This document shows, one piece after another, positions 1 through 10,874 of a stretch of 64,000 bases of DNA; the first letter of the stretch is position 1; each line of letters starts with the position of its first letter. Origin of the DNA: Oopsacas minuta (taxonomy: Eukaryota; Porifera; Hexactinellida; Lyssacinosida; Leucopsacidae); NCBI GenBank assembly GCA_024704765.1, contig JAKMXF010000199.1, forward strand, positions 558,605-622,604, written 5' to 3'. The notes below the pieces were generated by a model, which was given only the letters and a program-made list of their open reading frames with translations, ran no database searches and had not been told where the DNA came from. The translations under genes and the position numbers were made by a program.

Positions 1-2676
1 AGGTATTAATACATATACAATTATACATTCTATAGAGATCTATGGAAAAATGATTTTGGAAATTTCTGAATTTTACAAAATCTCTGCCTGATAGAGAAAA
101 ACTGATTGGATATTTGGAATCAGGGTACTTGAATACATAAGAAGCATTACCGTGAATTCCAGAAGCAAAAAATGATGAAAATTTGTTGGACAGTGTTATG
201 GGACACCCTGTACACATTGATAATGATATTAACTTCAAACTCAGTTATGAAGGTTACAATAATCCTCCAAGTTATTTTGTTCGAGCTAAAGGACCCAAGC
301 TCACCTTACTGGGCATGTAAACAAATCTACCAATATACTGTAGGAATGCTGAAGGGGGTCCTATACAATTGAATAACTATTACAGGTACAATACCAGAAT
401 TCAAAGGAAGACTACAATATTTCACTTCAGTATTAAGATTCGCATGTATTATGCGACACACACCTAACTCAACATATCAATATTTGAAAAATTCTTCCCC
501 TTCTAGCAATTCAGCTACGAGAAGAGTTCCAAATAATTTTACACGTTGCAACTTCTGTAAAGAAATCATCAGTCTTTGATCATTCTCTGATAGGCCCATT
601 CTGCGGGGTATCTATTTGTATACATCACATCTCGTGCTATCAAATAAAGTACGGATATCAGGATAACATTTACAACCTTTTTATGATTGAAGTGTATTCT
701 CAATAAAAACTGCTCAATCTTGGATGAGTTCGACATACACGACGTATCATAATACTATTCCTCTCAACTTTTGACCTTTCTTACCAATCACGAGTATCTT
801 CATCACACACGAACTTATCAGGAAAATTAGTCTATGTAATATCTCGAGCACTCGGATAATTTTATTTGCTTCAAACCACCCAGTGAGAGTAGTGTTTTTG
901 CCTCCTCTGTACTTCTTCTAAATTTTCATTTTCCCGGCACGGTACTGTTGCTGATTTTCATGGTGTAGAGCTAATCTCATAACATGTGGCCTATGGCATG
1001 GAGTTCATATGCACATGGACGATAGCAAGCTTCCGCAGCAGACAGGTAAGAACTTAGATCACTTCATAGGTACATTCATTGCTTGGAAACCAAAAAAGAT
1101 GTCTTGTCAGGATAAGAGCTAATCGTGTCTGTATTAGGAAGAAGTTCCTGATTTACCCTGAGCCATTGATTAGTAATTATGTATAAGTTGCTACTTCGGA
1201 GTTGTATTACTTCTATATTAACAGCTATGGTAATAAAACGTGCTAAAAATCCGATAAGAGGAAATAACTCGTTGTCAAAAGACAAAACAATCCGATTATT
1301 GTATAAGGGAATTTCGAATAAACAATGTCTATACTGACTTGACGACAAAAAAACTCGATTGGACAAAACCTGGTTTCACACGTCGAGTCTTGAACGAAAT
1401 TCACAACTAAGACGAACGTTTGTCGTCATTGTCAACTTTCTGATTCTCGACACATCACATTATTAACCATTGCTCAACCAATATACATGATAGAAGTTTG
1501 AAATTTGAATAACAGGTACCCTTCAATGTACAAATGTCTTGATGCCATGATTCTGACCCAAAGCTAACTCATCATTGGATTATTACATCATCATGACTGT
1601 TCAAAAGAATATAAATTTCCAAATTTTGTTTTTGTAATTCCTAGCAAAAAGTGACCTAGAGGCTCAGGTATCACAGAAGGCCTTAAAAATTTAATTTTGG
1701 CGGGCCATGGATAATTAAATATTAAAATTTTGGTATTTTGAATTTGTGGGGCGTTGTGCCGAGAATATTCTTTCGCTTAGCGAATAATAATACCAAGAAA
1801 TTTAGCTGTTTAAATACTTAAGGGGATCTGAGTTCTAAGTTGTTGCGGAGCGGCATAGCAAGCAAAGCGCACTAATACTGAATATAACAATTGTATTTTT
1901 CTTATCTCAACTTGAAATGAATAGTTGTGTCAATTACTAATTCGTATTTCAAAACAGTTATTTTATTATCATCTACCATTTTTCTACTAACTTACTAGTA
2001 GTATCTACAAAGAGACATGTTCTATCCCGTGGCTTCAATATTATCTATTTTAGTTACATGCATCTTTTCACGATCGGTTAACCAGTTAACCGCCAGGACA
2101 TAATGAATTTTACCCGCACCATAAAATCGATTAACCAACCCAAGTCCTGCTTTCGATTAAGGAATGTTTGGGGACCCCATCTACATTTGGTTATAGGTGG
2201 AATTTCATTCCAACTTGATTAAAATTGCTTGCAATAAATCATCAATAAGGGATGAGGAGTAATTCCTTATATCGGGAGCTTCATTACACATCCGTCTGAC
2301 TTGTACGAGAGTTTACTGTCCGAAACTATATAAGTTGATAAATTCCATAAATTTAATCTGGGCAATAGAAAATTCGTCCCTTCAACATTTTAGGGGTCGC
2401 CACCAATGATGAAGTATAATGTCGCCCCAGCCTGTATAATAGTCAGCCTGGCCAAATATCACAGGCGTAGCTAGGGTTGCGGAAATTGTGCAGCATTGCC
2501 GCACTTGTAATAAATTTATACATAAAATTTGGTTGTCACAGGAAATTTGGTGAGGCATGTGCTGCACCTTGACTACGCCCTTGTCACATATCTTTGGAAC
2601 ATCAAACTGAAACTGCGATGGCCTTATATTATCTAGGTCATAATGATATGTAGAGATGTATAAATCTATTTCATTA
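1..2676. other. no gene recognised; dispersed-repeat relics
   Basis: No open frame here resembles a known protein and the short ones lack any motif. Two stretches look repetitive: 1515-1600 recurs near 54.9 kb, and about 1741-1875 resembles, on the opposite strand, 25865-25990 (shared pieces around aaacagctaaat and a gccgct...aacaacttag-like block). The right edge is the TA target site of the Tc1-like element that starts at 2677. Confidence 0.5.
1515..1600 (+). repeat. dispersed repeat, copy 1
   Basis: This stretch is closely matched by 54910-54992 in the same orientation. Shared blocks include gatgccatgattctgacc against gatgtcatgattctgacc, and agctaactcatcat against agctaattcatcat. I saw no terminal repeats or coding capacity, so the repeat class is unknown. 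Confidence 0.55.
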
Positions 2677-4557
2677 CAGACAGCCCTCGCCATTCGCGGG
2701 GGTTACGTTCCTGAGAATTGTCGCGAATGGGAAATCGCAGACGGTGAGATGTTAGTTAAATGAGAATAATGGGGTTACGTTCCTAGATTACAAAATTACA
2801 AACAATTAGTGATATTTGATATGATCGTAACGTATAATCAAGCCCTAATTATGAGTTTGAAAAGGGTTAATTGCATTCACTGAGATATAAATATTAATTG
2901 TGAGTGAGCATAAGAAGGTATTACTTGCTCATTGAAATAAGAGAAGTTTTTTTGTTTCAAGTAATTAATATGCCACACAAAAACAAAAATGTTGAAGTAG
3001 TCTGTTACAGAATTATTTAGAATGGAGATGTGTTGTTACAAAACATCAGTACTTTGTCTTACTTCACTCAGGCTACTTGTGTTTCGCTATCCATAATGGC
3101 TTAATGATATATTTTGCTAAAATTCCGTGAACCAAGTCATTAACCAAGTCATTATCTTATTTTTTCCGGAATTTTACTCTTTAATATTAATTATGACGTC
3201 ATTTAAATATTCATTTTGACCTCCATTACTATTATTTACCTTAATTATTTCCCTACTTGACAACTAGCTCTGAAAATGACTCAATAACGAGAAGAGAGAA
3301 ATTGTGAAGACACTTCTACAATCCGGAAAGCTTTGCCCAAGGAGATCTCTGTTAATTGTGGAATTTCCTTAGCTACAGTTTACACTGTTAAACGCGATTA
3401 GATTAAGGTGTACCGCCATCTCACCAAGAGGGCGCAGGAGACCCAATAACTTGCGATCTTCCATCAAATTGTCTTTTCTTCACCAGGTATGATGTAATCC
3501 ATACCTCGCTTTGCGAACATTAGCAAGTCGTACAGGTAATAAGGCTTCCTATCAGACTGTCCGGAGAATGTGAAAGACAAATCATCAACAAACCTTACCC
3601 TGTTCAGATCCCTATGCTGAGTGAAAAAATCGCATGTATAGGATAGAATGGGCAAAAAAGTACAAATACTCGAAGAAACAATGTGCCCAAACAAAATTTC
3701 TTGACGAGATGTCAATCTGGCTCTCAAGGGGAAGATTAAGGATGTGGACAAAATCCAACAAAAAAAGGATCGCCCCAACAACGAAGCATGTCCCAAAGAT
3801 ACACGTGTGGGCTGCATTCTCCTCTATGGGTACATTCCCATTGTGCGTTTTCACTAACAATGTGAACAGTGGAATGTTTTTAGATATAATGGAAGGATAT
3901 TTGATAACTCAGGCACAGGTATATCATGAAAGTCACTGGCGATTGGTGATGGATAATGATCCAAAACACGCCTCGAAAAAGGTCTGCACCTGGTTGGCAC
4001 AAAATGTACCAAATCAGATTCCATGGCCTTCACCAAGTCCAGATCTTAACCCCATTAAAAATTTATTCGCATGGGTGAAGGGAGAGATACTTAAGCTAGG
4101 CCCAAGGACAATTCCAGAACTGAAACTCAATTTAGAAGCGGAATCTTATTCAACCAGATTTCTCAAACCTTGCTGGGAATCAATGCCCAGAATATGCCAA
4201 CTATTAGTAGAGGGCAATGGGTATCCTATTAATTATTAAGATCTATTACTTCACTCACATTTTGGGGTATATATGGCAATGTATACTGTAACTCTAATAA
4301 TTTTAGGCTTAAGTAACAATTCTAAATAAATATGTAACAGACTGTAGATAATATGTCCATGTAAGTGGGCTCTTTATCGAGAAAAAATACATTTTCGCTG
4401 TAGTTATGCATACAAAATAGATAAATTGCCAAATTTACTACCAAACTGACAAAACTCGGAACATAAACCTCGAATAATCGAGAGAATACATCGCGAACGG
4501 TAAAACGAGACACATATTTTCTCAATAATCGTAACAGGGAATGGCGAGGGTTGCCTG
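2677..4557 (+). mobile_element. Tc1-like transposon with TA target duplication
   Basis: The left end (2677) reads cagacagccctcgccattc. The reverse complement of the right end (4557) reads caggcaaccctcgccattc, so the inverted repeats agree closely. Both ends are flanked by TA (2675-2676, 4558-4559), as expected for IS630/Tc1/mariner elements. Length is about 1.88 kb and the relic transposase inside is on the plus strand. A second, internally replaced element with the same type of end lies at 22230-25797. Confidence 0.85.
3275..4239 (+). pseudogene. Tc1-like transposase, inactivated
   Basis: The DDE domain of a Tc1-type transposase is readable in one frame from 3634 to 4239. It includes the second aspartate in DNDPKH and the motif SPDLNPIKN. 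Exactly 34 residues separate that aspartate from the position where Tc1 proteins carry the catalytic glutamate (normally PIEN); here it is lysine, so the triad is DD34K. The N-terminal helix-turn-helix part is broken. An ATG at 3275 is followed by a stop after three codons, and a stretch reading EKREIVKTLLQSGK continues out of frame before further stops. This copy should encode no active enzyme. Confidence 0.8.
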
Positions 4558-4684
4558 TATTTTAAAACTCCAAATCAATTGACTGGCTACAAGGACCATT
4601 ATTCAAAGTAGTAAATAGATGAGTATCGTAGAATTCAGACACAATAAGACTAAATAATAGCCAACACACAATGTTTAAGGACTG

Positions 4685-7382
4685 CAAGGGCTCTATCTAG
4701 GATTTTAAATTTGGGGGGAGGCTTTGAAATCCTTAGTACCCGATTATCAAAATATTACAACCTTGAAGTAAACACCAAACATTTAATCTAATTCTTAATA
4801 ATGAAGATTTCTATCGTTAGTAAAACATGAAAGGGTCGCTCACAAATTGATTTTTCCAATTTTCATTTCTTTATAATGCTCCAATACTGCCTCTAAATTT
4901 TCATCAGATAGGTGATCAGGACCTTCAATACATATGCGCATACAATAATCAAGTGTCTCTTCACTCATTCGGCTGCGAAGTCTCGTTTTTATTAATTTCA
5001 TATTGCTGAAACTCCTTTCGACTGTGGCTGTTGTCACTGGTAATACTTCCAAAATAGCGGCTATCTTTGCCAAGTTTGGAAATGCAGCATATATCTCTCC
5101 GTTCCCCAGCAGTCTTGAGAGTACAAATTGTAAGGACCTACCTTTGTACTGTAGGAAAATTAAGCGTCGAAACAATTTCCACTCTGACTCAGTTTCTTTA
5201 GCTTCGATGGCAGGCTGTGATATACCTTCATCTCCTCCTACATTGATCCTTTGTACTACACTATAAAAATCCGTGAGTGTCTTAATCTGTTCCATTCCGT
5301 ACTCTGATAATTCTTCTTCTGTACCAGGAAGAGGGCGAGGGTCAAAAACAGACATGGCTGAAATGAGTTCAGTAGACTCCATCCGGACATTAATATGATC
5401 TATGACACTTTGGCGGTATGGTCGATATACCTTGTGAAGAAATTCACTCTTCTCTTCTTCCAATACCACGATATGTTTCTCTCCTAATTGAGCATCATCA
5501 GTAAAAACCAAAGAATGTTCCTTGAACCATGTGCTGCTTGTTACATCTTCTTTGAGCTCCAACAGCCATTTAGTAGTACTAGCAACCATCGATGGCACAC
5601 TCGCAAGATCAATATCCTTGGCTTGTAGACTTCCTTGCAATTTCGCTACGATATGAAGAACATCTGATAGCATGTAGATACATGCGACAGTCTTGTACTT
5701 CAATAAGAGAGTTACAATTCCATGTGATTCTGCATCCCCAGTTTCTGCGTATATCTCTTCAAATGTACTGACCAAAGCTGGTAAACTCCGTCGCACAACA
5801 GACACAGCTCTCTCACAGGCTAACCAGCGAGTATCACTAGGCTTCCGCATTTTGATTTCAGGAGCCTGAAGTTCAGCTTGAATCTCACCAAGTTTCTCAG
5901 CTTTTTTGGGAGAAAAATGAAAAGCCTTCCAGATTGTTAATAGTGTACCCAAAACTCTCTTCAGTACTGTATGTTCTGATGCAGCATTTAATGCAGCAAG
6001 TTGAAGCTTATGGCAGCGACAGTGCACATAGATAGAGCTTGGTGCATGTAATTTTAGTCGTATTTGAACACCACTTATATGACCCGACATAGTATTTGTA
6101 TCATCAAAACCAAGTCCACGCATCTTATCAAAACAAATGTTTTTGGAATGAAGAAAAATTCGAAGGTAACAAGCGATCGCTTGAGCATTTTTCTCCTTCG
6201 CATGCAAAATTCCAAGAAAATGTTCTACTGGTTTATTATCTTCTATCCAACGTGCACATACTGACAACTCTTCTTGTGATGCTACATCCGTACTTTCATC
6301 TGCCATTAATGAATAATATGGGCTAGCACTGAGACTGATGATGATCCTCTTCTCGATTACATTGCGAATACTTGAGAGAAGTTCCACTATTGTGGTATAT
6401 GATTCATATGTCGCATTGTGTGGACACTTCTCTCTGTGAGATTTCTGTATGATGTCCCCATTCTCAATTTGTAAAGTAATGAGGTTTTCAAATGTAGTTG
6501 TATGGTGGATATGATGCTTAACCAAGAAATATAAGGATTGAATAAGCTTTTTCATTATGTCACGGTTCTGTTTCTTCTCCTCCGCAGTGGCTGCTTCCAA
6601 TTGTTCCATTACATTACCATGTTCCTCTGTTGATTGAGACATAACCATTCTTTCGATCGCTGCTGCGTGCCAATCAGATTTCTCATGTTGTATTAGCAAA
6701 CTTTTCGCCTTCACCCAATTGTTTATAGGTCTTGTCACCCATGCACCTCTCGCTTATATCGGTGGTTTACCATGGACCTTACAAATCGTACACACCATAC
6801 CATTTTGGGTTGAATCGTAGTCCATCCAAGTATATTCATTCTTCCAAGTAGGATTATAAACTAAGTTGTCCTTGTAGGCTCGCATTTTTTTGGCTGTTTT
6901 AGAAGCGCATGGAGTAGAAACAATCGCATCTTCCTCTGGTGGTTGTGGTTCAGACTCAGATATATTGTTACAACCCGAAATATTTCTTTTAGTTCCTCGA
7001 ATGATAACAAATTTATCCATGTGGTAACACTGGGTTAATCAATTATTACCTATGTGAAGTTAACAAAAAGAATTGTTTCCGCTATATTATACCTCAAGAA
7101 TTCGTACATCACTAATATATAGGCGGCTGGATAGTGGGAAGCTGTACTTTCCAACATATGTTATTATTTCGCAGTTGCAAATTGTATGAAATGTGATTCA
7201 GGTTTCCTATTATTTATTTACACTTCAAACTGTATTTTCACAATGAATTGATATTCTAATAATTTATCCATTGAATAATATATTGCGATTAATAGTACAT
7301 TTTATGAGATTTTTGGGGGGGGAAGTTAAAGAGTTTGGGGAGGAAGCTTCCCCTCCACCCCCCCCCAGTAGATAGAACCCTG
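4685..7382 (-). mobile_element. hAT transposon A
   Basis: The left end reads caagggctctatcta and the reverse complement of the right end reads cagggttctatcta, both followed inward by G-rich subterminal tracts. The orientation follows the minus-strand transposase. I could not define a clean 8-bp target duplication, so the exact ends may be off by a few bases. The G-run/C-run subterminal pattern resembles the hAT at 40721-43530. Confidence 0.7.
4840..7020 (-). pseudogene. hAT transposase A, one in-frame stop
   Basis: Two open segments lie in the same frame: 7020-6754 (88 residues) and 6738-4840 (632 residues). They are separated by a single TAA at 6756-6754 and five more sense codons. The first segment ends in a TTF/BED-type zinc-finger start (WMDYDSTQNGMVCTICKVHG). 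The second begins after ARGAWVTRPINNW, which is how this finger normally continues. Later landmarks are an RNase H-like acidic motif (LMADESTDVAS), the cysteine/histidine stretch VHCRCHKLQLAALNAAS, DTRWLACERA, and the hAT dimerisation block TTATVERSFSNMKLIKTRLR near the C-terminus. The expected full protein is about 720 residues. Apart from the stop it looks full length, so inactivation may be recent. A sequencing error or readthrough is the alternative. Confidence 0.85.
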
Positions 7383-7551
7383 ACTGTAGCTTAAGTTACA
7401 CATTCTTAGTTGGTTGCCATGATGTCATTTTTAAATTCAAAGCCATTAAGTAACAATAATGCAGTGAGAATGCAGAATGATAAAATACTAAGTAAAGAAT
7501 TTTGACAAGTGTATTGTGCACATCTTAACATTACCAAGACCAATCAATATA

Positions 7552-8855
7552 CAGGGTGTCTAATAAGTTCTGTCCTCAATGTTTGCGCCTGCTATAGTGT
7601 ATACATTTAACCAATTTGGTTGATATTTTGCAAACTGATAAATATTTAGTAATAAATTGTTTAGTAAAGTGTTTACTCAATAGATCCTCCCTTTTGAGAA
7701 ATTACAGCCTGTAGCCACGACCTAAAGTTCCCTACTGCATTTCGCAGCTCACCTTGTGGTGTTTTCTGCTATTCACGCTGAAGGGATAGCTCCAGAGAGT
7801 CCAAACTCGTGTGAGGTTTAGCACAGGCCCTTGACTCCAGATTAACCCAGAGGCTATAATCGAGCGGATTCAAATCTGGGCTAGATGGGGGCCATTCGTC
7901 TTTGCTAATACACTCGACTTTTCTTACCCTTAACCAGTCTTGAATGCTTTGGAGGCATGTGCAGGTGCAGAATCCTGTTGAAATATCCAAGTGTTTTTCT
8001 GAATAGATTTTGTCAAGCTACACTGATTTCCTGTTTCAAAAATCAATTCTTGGTATGTCACAGAGTTGATTTTGACCCATTGGCGGACAAAAATCAGATT
8101 GGTCCGTGCATTTTTGGACACACCGCCCTAGGCCATCACAGACAATGGCTTCTGCACTTTATCGATGTATTTCATGTTTCTGGGATTGCTGTGGAACTGG
8201 TAGCAAGAATCCGGTCATTTTGTCTGTTCCAAGCCTCTTCAATCGTGAAATTTTTCTCTTATGAGAAGAGGATCTGGCCTTGGGCCCCCAGGTGCGAACC
8301 GCTGAAGAAGTGCTTTCGATCTAACCAGCCTCTTAGTCCGAATACTCGGGTTAAGGTAGTGTGCCTTCTTTCTTTTAAAATACTTTGGCCCTAGATCCTC
8401 AACTACCAGTTTTCGCATCGTTTCATGCTTAACCGATAACTGACGGGCCATTTTACTGATAGATCTCGGGGATGCCAAGAAATTTGGCAGTAAACTTTGT
8501 TTTTCAATGCCGGAGTCATTGTAGACCTTGGACGACCGGATCTAGGTTCATCACTCAAGCTTCTGATATCCTTATATCGTTTATGGTACGATATAGCTTA
8601 GGTGAAATTTTTCTATTTTTTAGCTTTTGAAAAATTTCCTTTTTTGAGCTACTTGTCTCGAAAAGTGCGATAATTTTGGATCTAATTTTTCAGGCATTAT
8701 TTTCACAAGTATACACAATATTATGTATAAGCCTATTATATCGTTAGAAAGAGCAGAAAAATGTTACAAGTTATGCATCTACAATTTCTTGTGTGTTCAT
8801 ACGTAACTATGCAATGAGATGTGAATTATGAGGACAGAACTTATTCGACACCCTG
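7552..8855 (-). mobile_element. maT-type mariner element 1
   Basis: The left end reads cagggtgtctaataagttct and the reverse complement of the right end reads cagggtgtcgaataagttct, with TA on both sides (7550-7551, 8856-8857). Length is 1304 bp, the usual size for a mariner. The transposase relic is on the minus strand. The ends are related to those of the elements at 18337-19648 and 38072-39413. Confidence 0.9.
7769..8700 (-). pseudogene. maT-type (DD37D) mariner transposase, frameshifted
   Basis: The protein is readable only by combining frames. From about 8700 down there is an HTH region (IRSKIIALFETSSSKKEIF, then DIRSLSDEPRSGRPRS). Next comes the second helix-turn-helix and linker (MASPRSISKMARQLSVKHET). 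Then IFQQDSAPAHAS carries the second catalytic aspartate, and SPDLNPLDYSLW carries the third. Following the frame change near 7940, 37 residues separate the last two aspartates, the spacing of the maT family. At least three frame changes make the gene dead. Confidence 0.8.
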
Positions 8856-8857
8856 TA

Positions 8858-10874
8858 AATATCTAATCTAGCTCTAGGAAGGGCAGCTGGATTTGATAGA
8901 TAGCTTGCTGCAAACACCCATGCATTGATCGAAATTTCGAATACATTAATCCTCAGGCGAAACGAGAAAATAGACTTTCATACTAGAACCTTGGAAATTT
9001 CTTCACAGTTAAATAAATACATAATTCTTTAACGTGATTAATGAACAATAGTATATGCACATGACAACCCAAAGTCTCCTAGAATTTCTTGTCCAATCTG
9101 AGTTTCCAAAATCATATTCTGTTAACCATTTCGCTTACTTCTTCAGTGTGTGCAACTCATTCAAAAGGATCATATACACTCAATAAAATATCATTTGGTT
9201 GTTAAACAAGTCAATATTGGTGTGGAGACTAGACTATATAAAGATTGGACCAGTATTGAAATCGATTACTACCATAGCTCCATCTAGCGTTATGTAACCC
9301 TCGCACCCTAAGGGTATTTAGATAAAATTTCGCGCACGCTCATAACTTTTACCAGAAACCGCGCATCCCTAGGTTCGGAGCATTAAGATAAGGACTCGTT
9401 GACTACCTAAATATTATGAGAAATTAAGCCTAAAGAAATCAAGCGAATTGGAGAACTCGCTTAAATTTCCTTGTAATGTTTATTATTAGCTTTCCCACTT
9501 TATCACTCTGTATTGAATCACAACGCATTGCTAACATTATAGTACTCTCGTAAAAGTGATAACTCAATATTGATAAAATCTATCAGCATTATCATCTCAC
9601 TCAATTCATTCATTTGATGAGAACCTAGACAATCAACGTCAAATGCAATGAGATGATTTCCACAATAAGTTGATAAGGCTATGAATTTATACGCGTTAAT
9701 TCATTTTCTCCAAGCCTTGGGGCAATTTCTGGCATAATTATTACATTAATTTATCGAAAATAGTCAAATATTATTGTCAAGAATTACATCAAATACATGA
9801 GATTATAATAAATATCTTTTGCAAGTAAATAACATTTCCAATAGTCATAGATGATATCTATCAGAGCAAGCCTGGGGAAATATTGGGAAGGCCGACTCGT
9901 CTAAGGGCCTCAAATTTAACTATAGCATATTTCAGAATAAGCGCAGGGGGCTTAAAACGCTGCAAGAGTAAAATTATTTCGCTAGCTTCTGGAAGGAATT
10001 CATTGAAGAAATTTACGGCTCATTTCACTATGCAACAAATTAGAGAATTTGTTTATCAAATCTTCAGTAATTTCCAAAATCGAAATAATTGTAAAACCAA
10101 AAAAATGCTCACGAAAATACTAAGCGCTGTGGAGCTCATTCAGATCAATACAGAGTTCCACCATTATTATCCAGTTTCTTACGGTCCAACCTGCTTGATG
10201 GTCACCTCTGGATAAGGCCACCTGCACATAGCGGCCACGAAAAACAGTCCCCTCCGATATCCCATTGTACTTACCTATGTATAGCCGCCACCATTTTGTC
10301 CCTTGTGGCGCTAAACCTGTCCATAACGGGTACTACCTCTATATAACTGCCACTTCCTTTATCGAACGGCCATTATATAGTGGTCGCCTCACACAATGTC
10401 TACCTTTGACAAGTCCCTTGGGGCGATCATTACATACTTCACTGTATTATATTAAATATCGGTCTGACTATTTAGTCGTGCATAGGGAGAGGGCCTGGAA
10501 GCAGGTAATATCTGAGCCTCTCCGATCCGAATCTCTGAGATGACTTATCTCCAAATAATATCTAAGTTGACTCTGACAAGAGGTTGGGGATCAAAGATCC
10601 AGTACGCAATCTTCCGAAAGAAGTATCTTAGGACGTATTACATTTAATAAATATAATTAGACTTTAATTAATTAATGTTTTAGAATGATTAATTCTCTGC
10701 AGAATCAGAATAATGTTTAGTAATGGTAATTTGATTTGTAATGATCTTAATAGTATACCGTGATATAAATTAGAAGGAATGTATGCTAATTGTGATTTAC
10801 TAGTAACAATATTTCTAGGTAGAGCCGAATACACATCAAAACTACAGGATATAAAACTCATCAATTGACACAAT
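8858..10874. other. intergenic; possible Tigger-end relic and no gene
   Basis: No convincing protein is encoded. About 10185-10420 contains repeated short blocks such as ggtcacctctggataaggcc and gcggccac. These resemble the repetitive subterminal region of Tigger/pogo elements, but no end with TA duplication could be placed. The block agctccatctagcg...cgcaccctaag near 9280-9315 recurs in altered form near 45925-45965. The right part is the 3' flank of the RBBP6-like gene, with ATTAAA-type signals on the minus strand near 10643-10668. Confidence 0.4.

Noticed and set aside
2076-2150. Small palindrome and caggac/gtcctg ends as a mini-MITE
   Set aside because: Six matching end bases and no target duplication are too little evidence.
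6754-6756. In-frame TAA codons in several transposases as a reassigned genetic code
   Set aside because: The two host genes and Tigger A are uninterrupted and end at ordinary stops, and the damaged genes also contain frameshifts, TAG and TGA stops and lost catalytic residues, so decay explains them.
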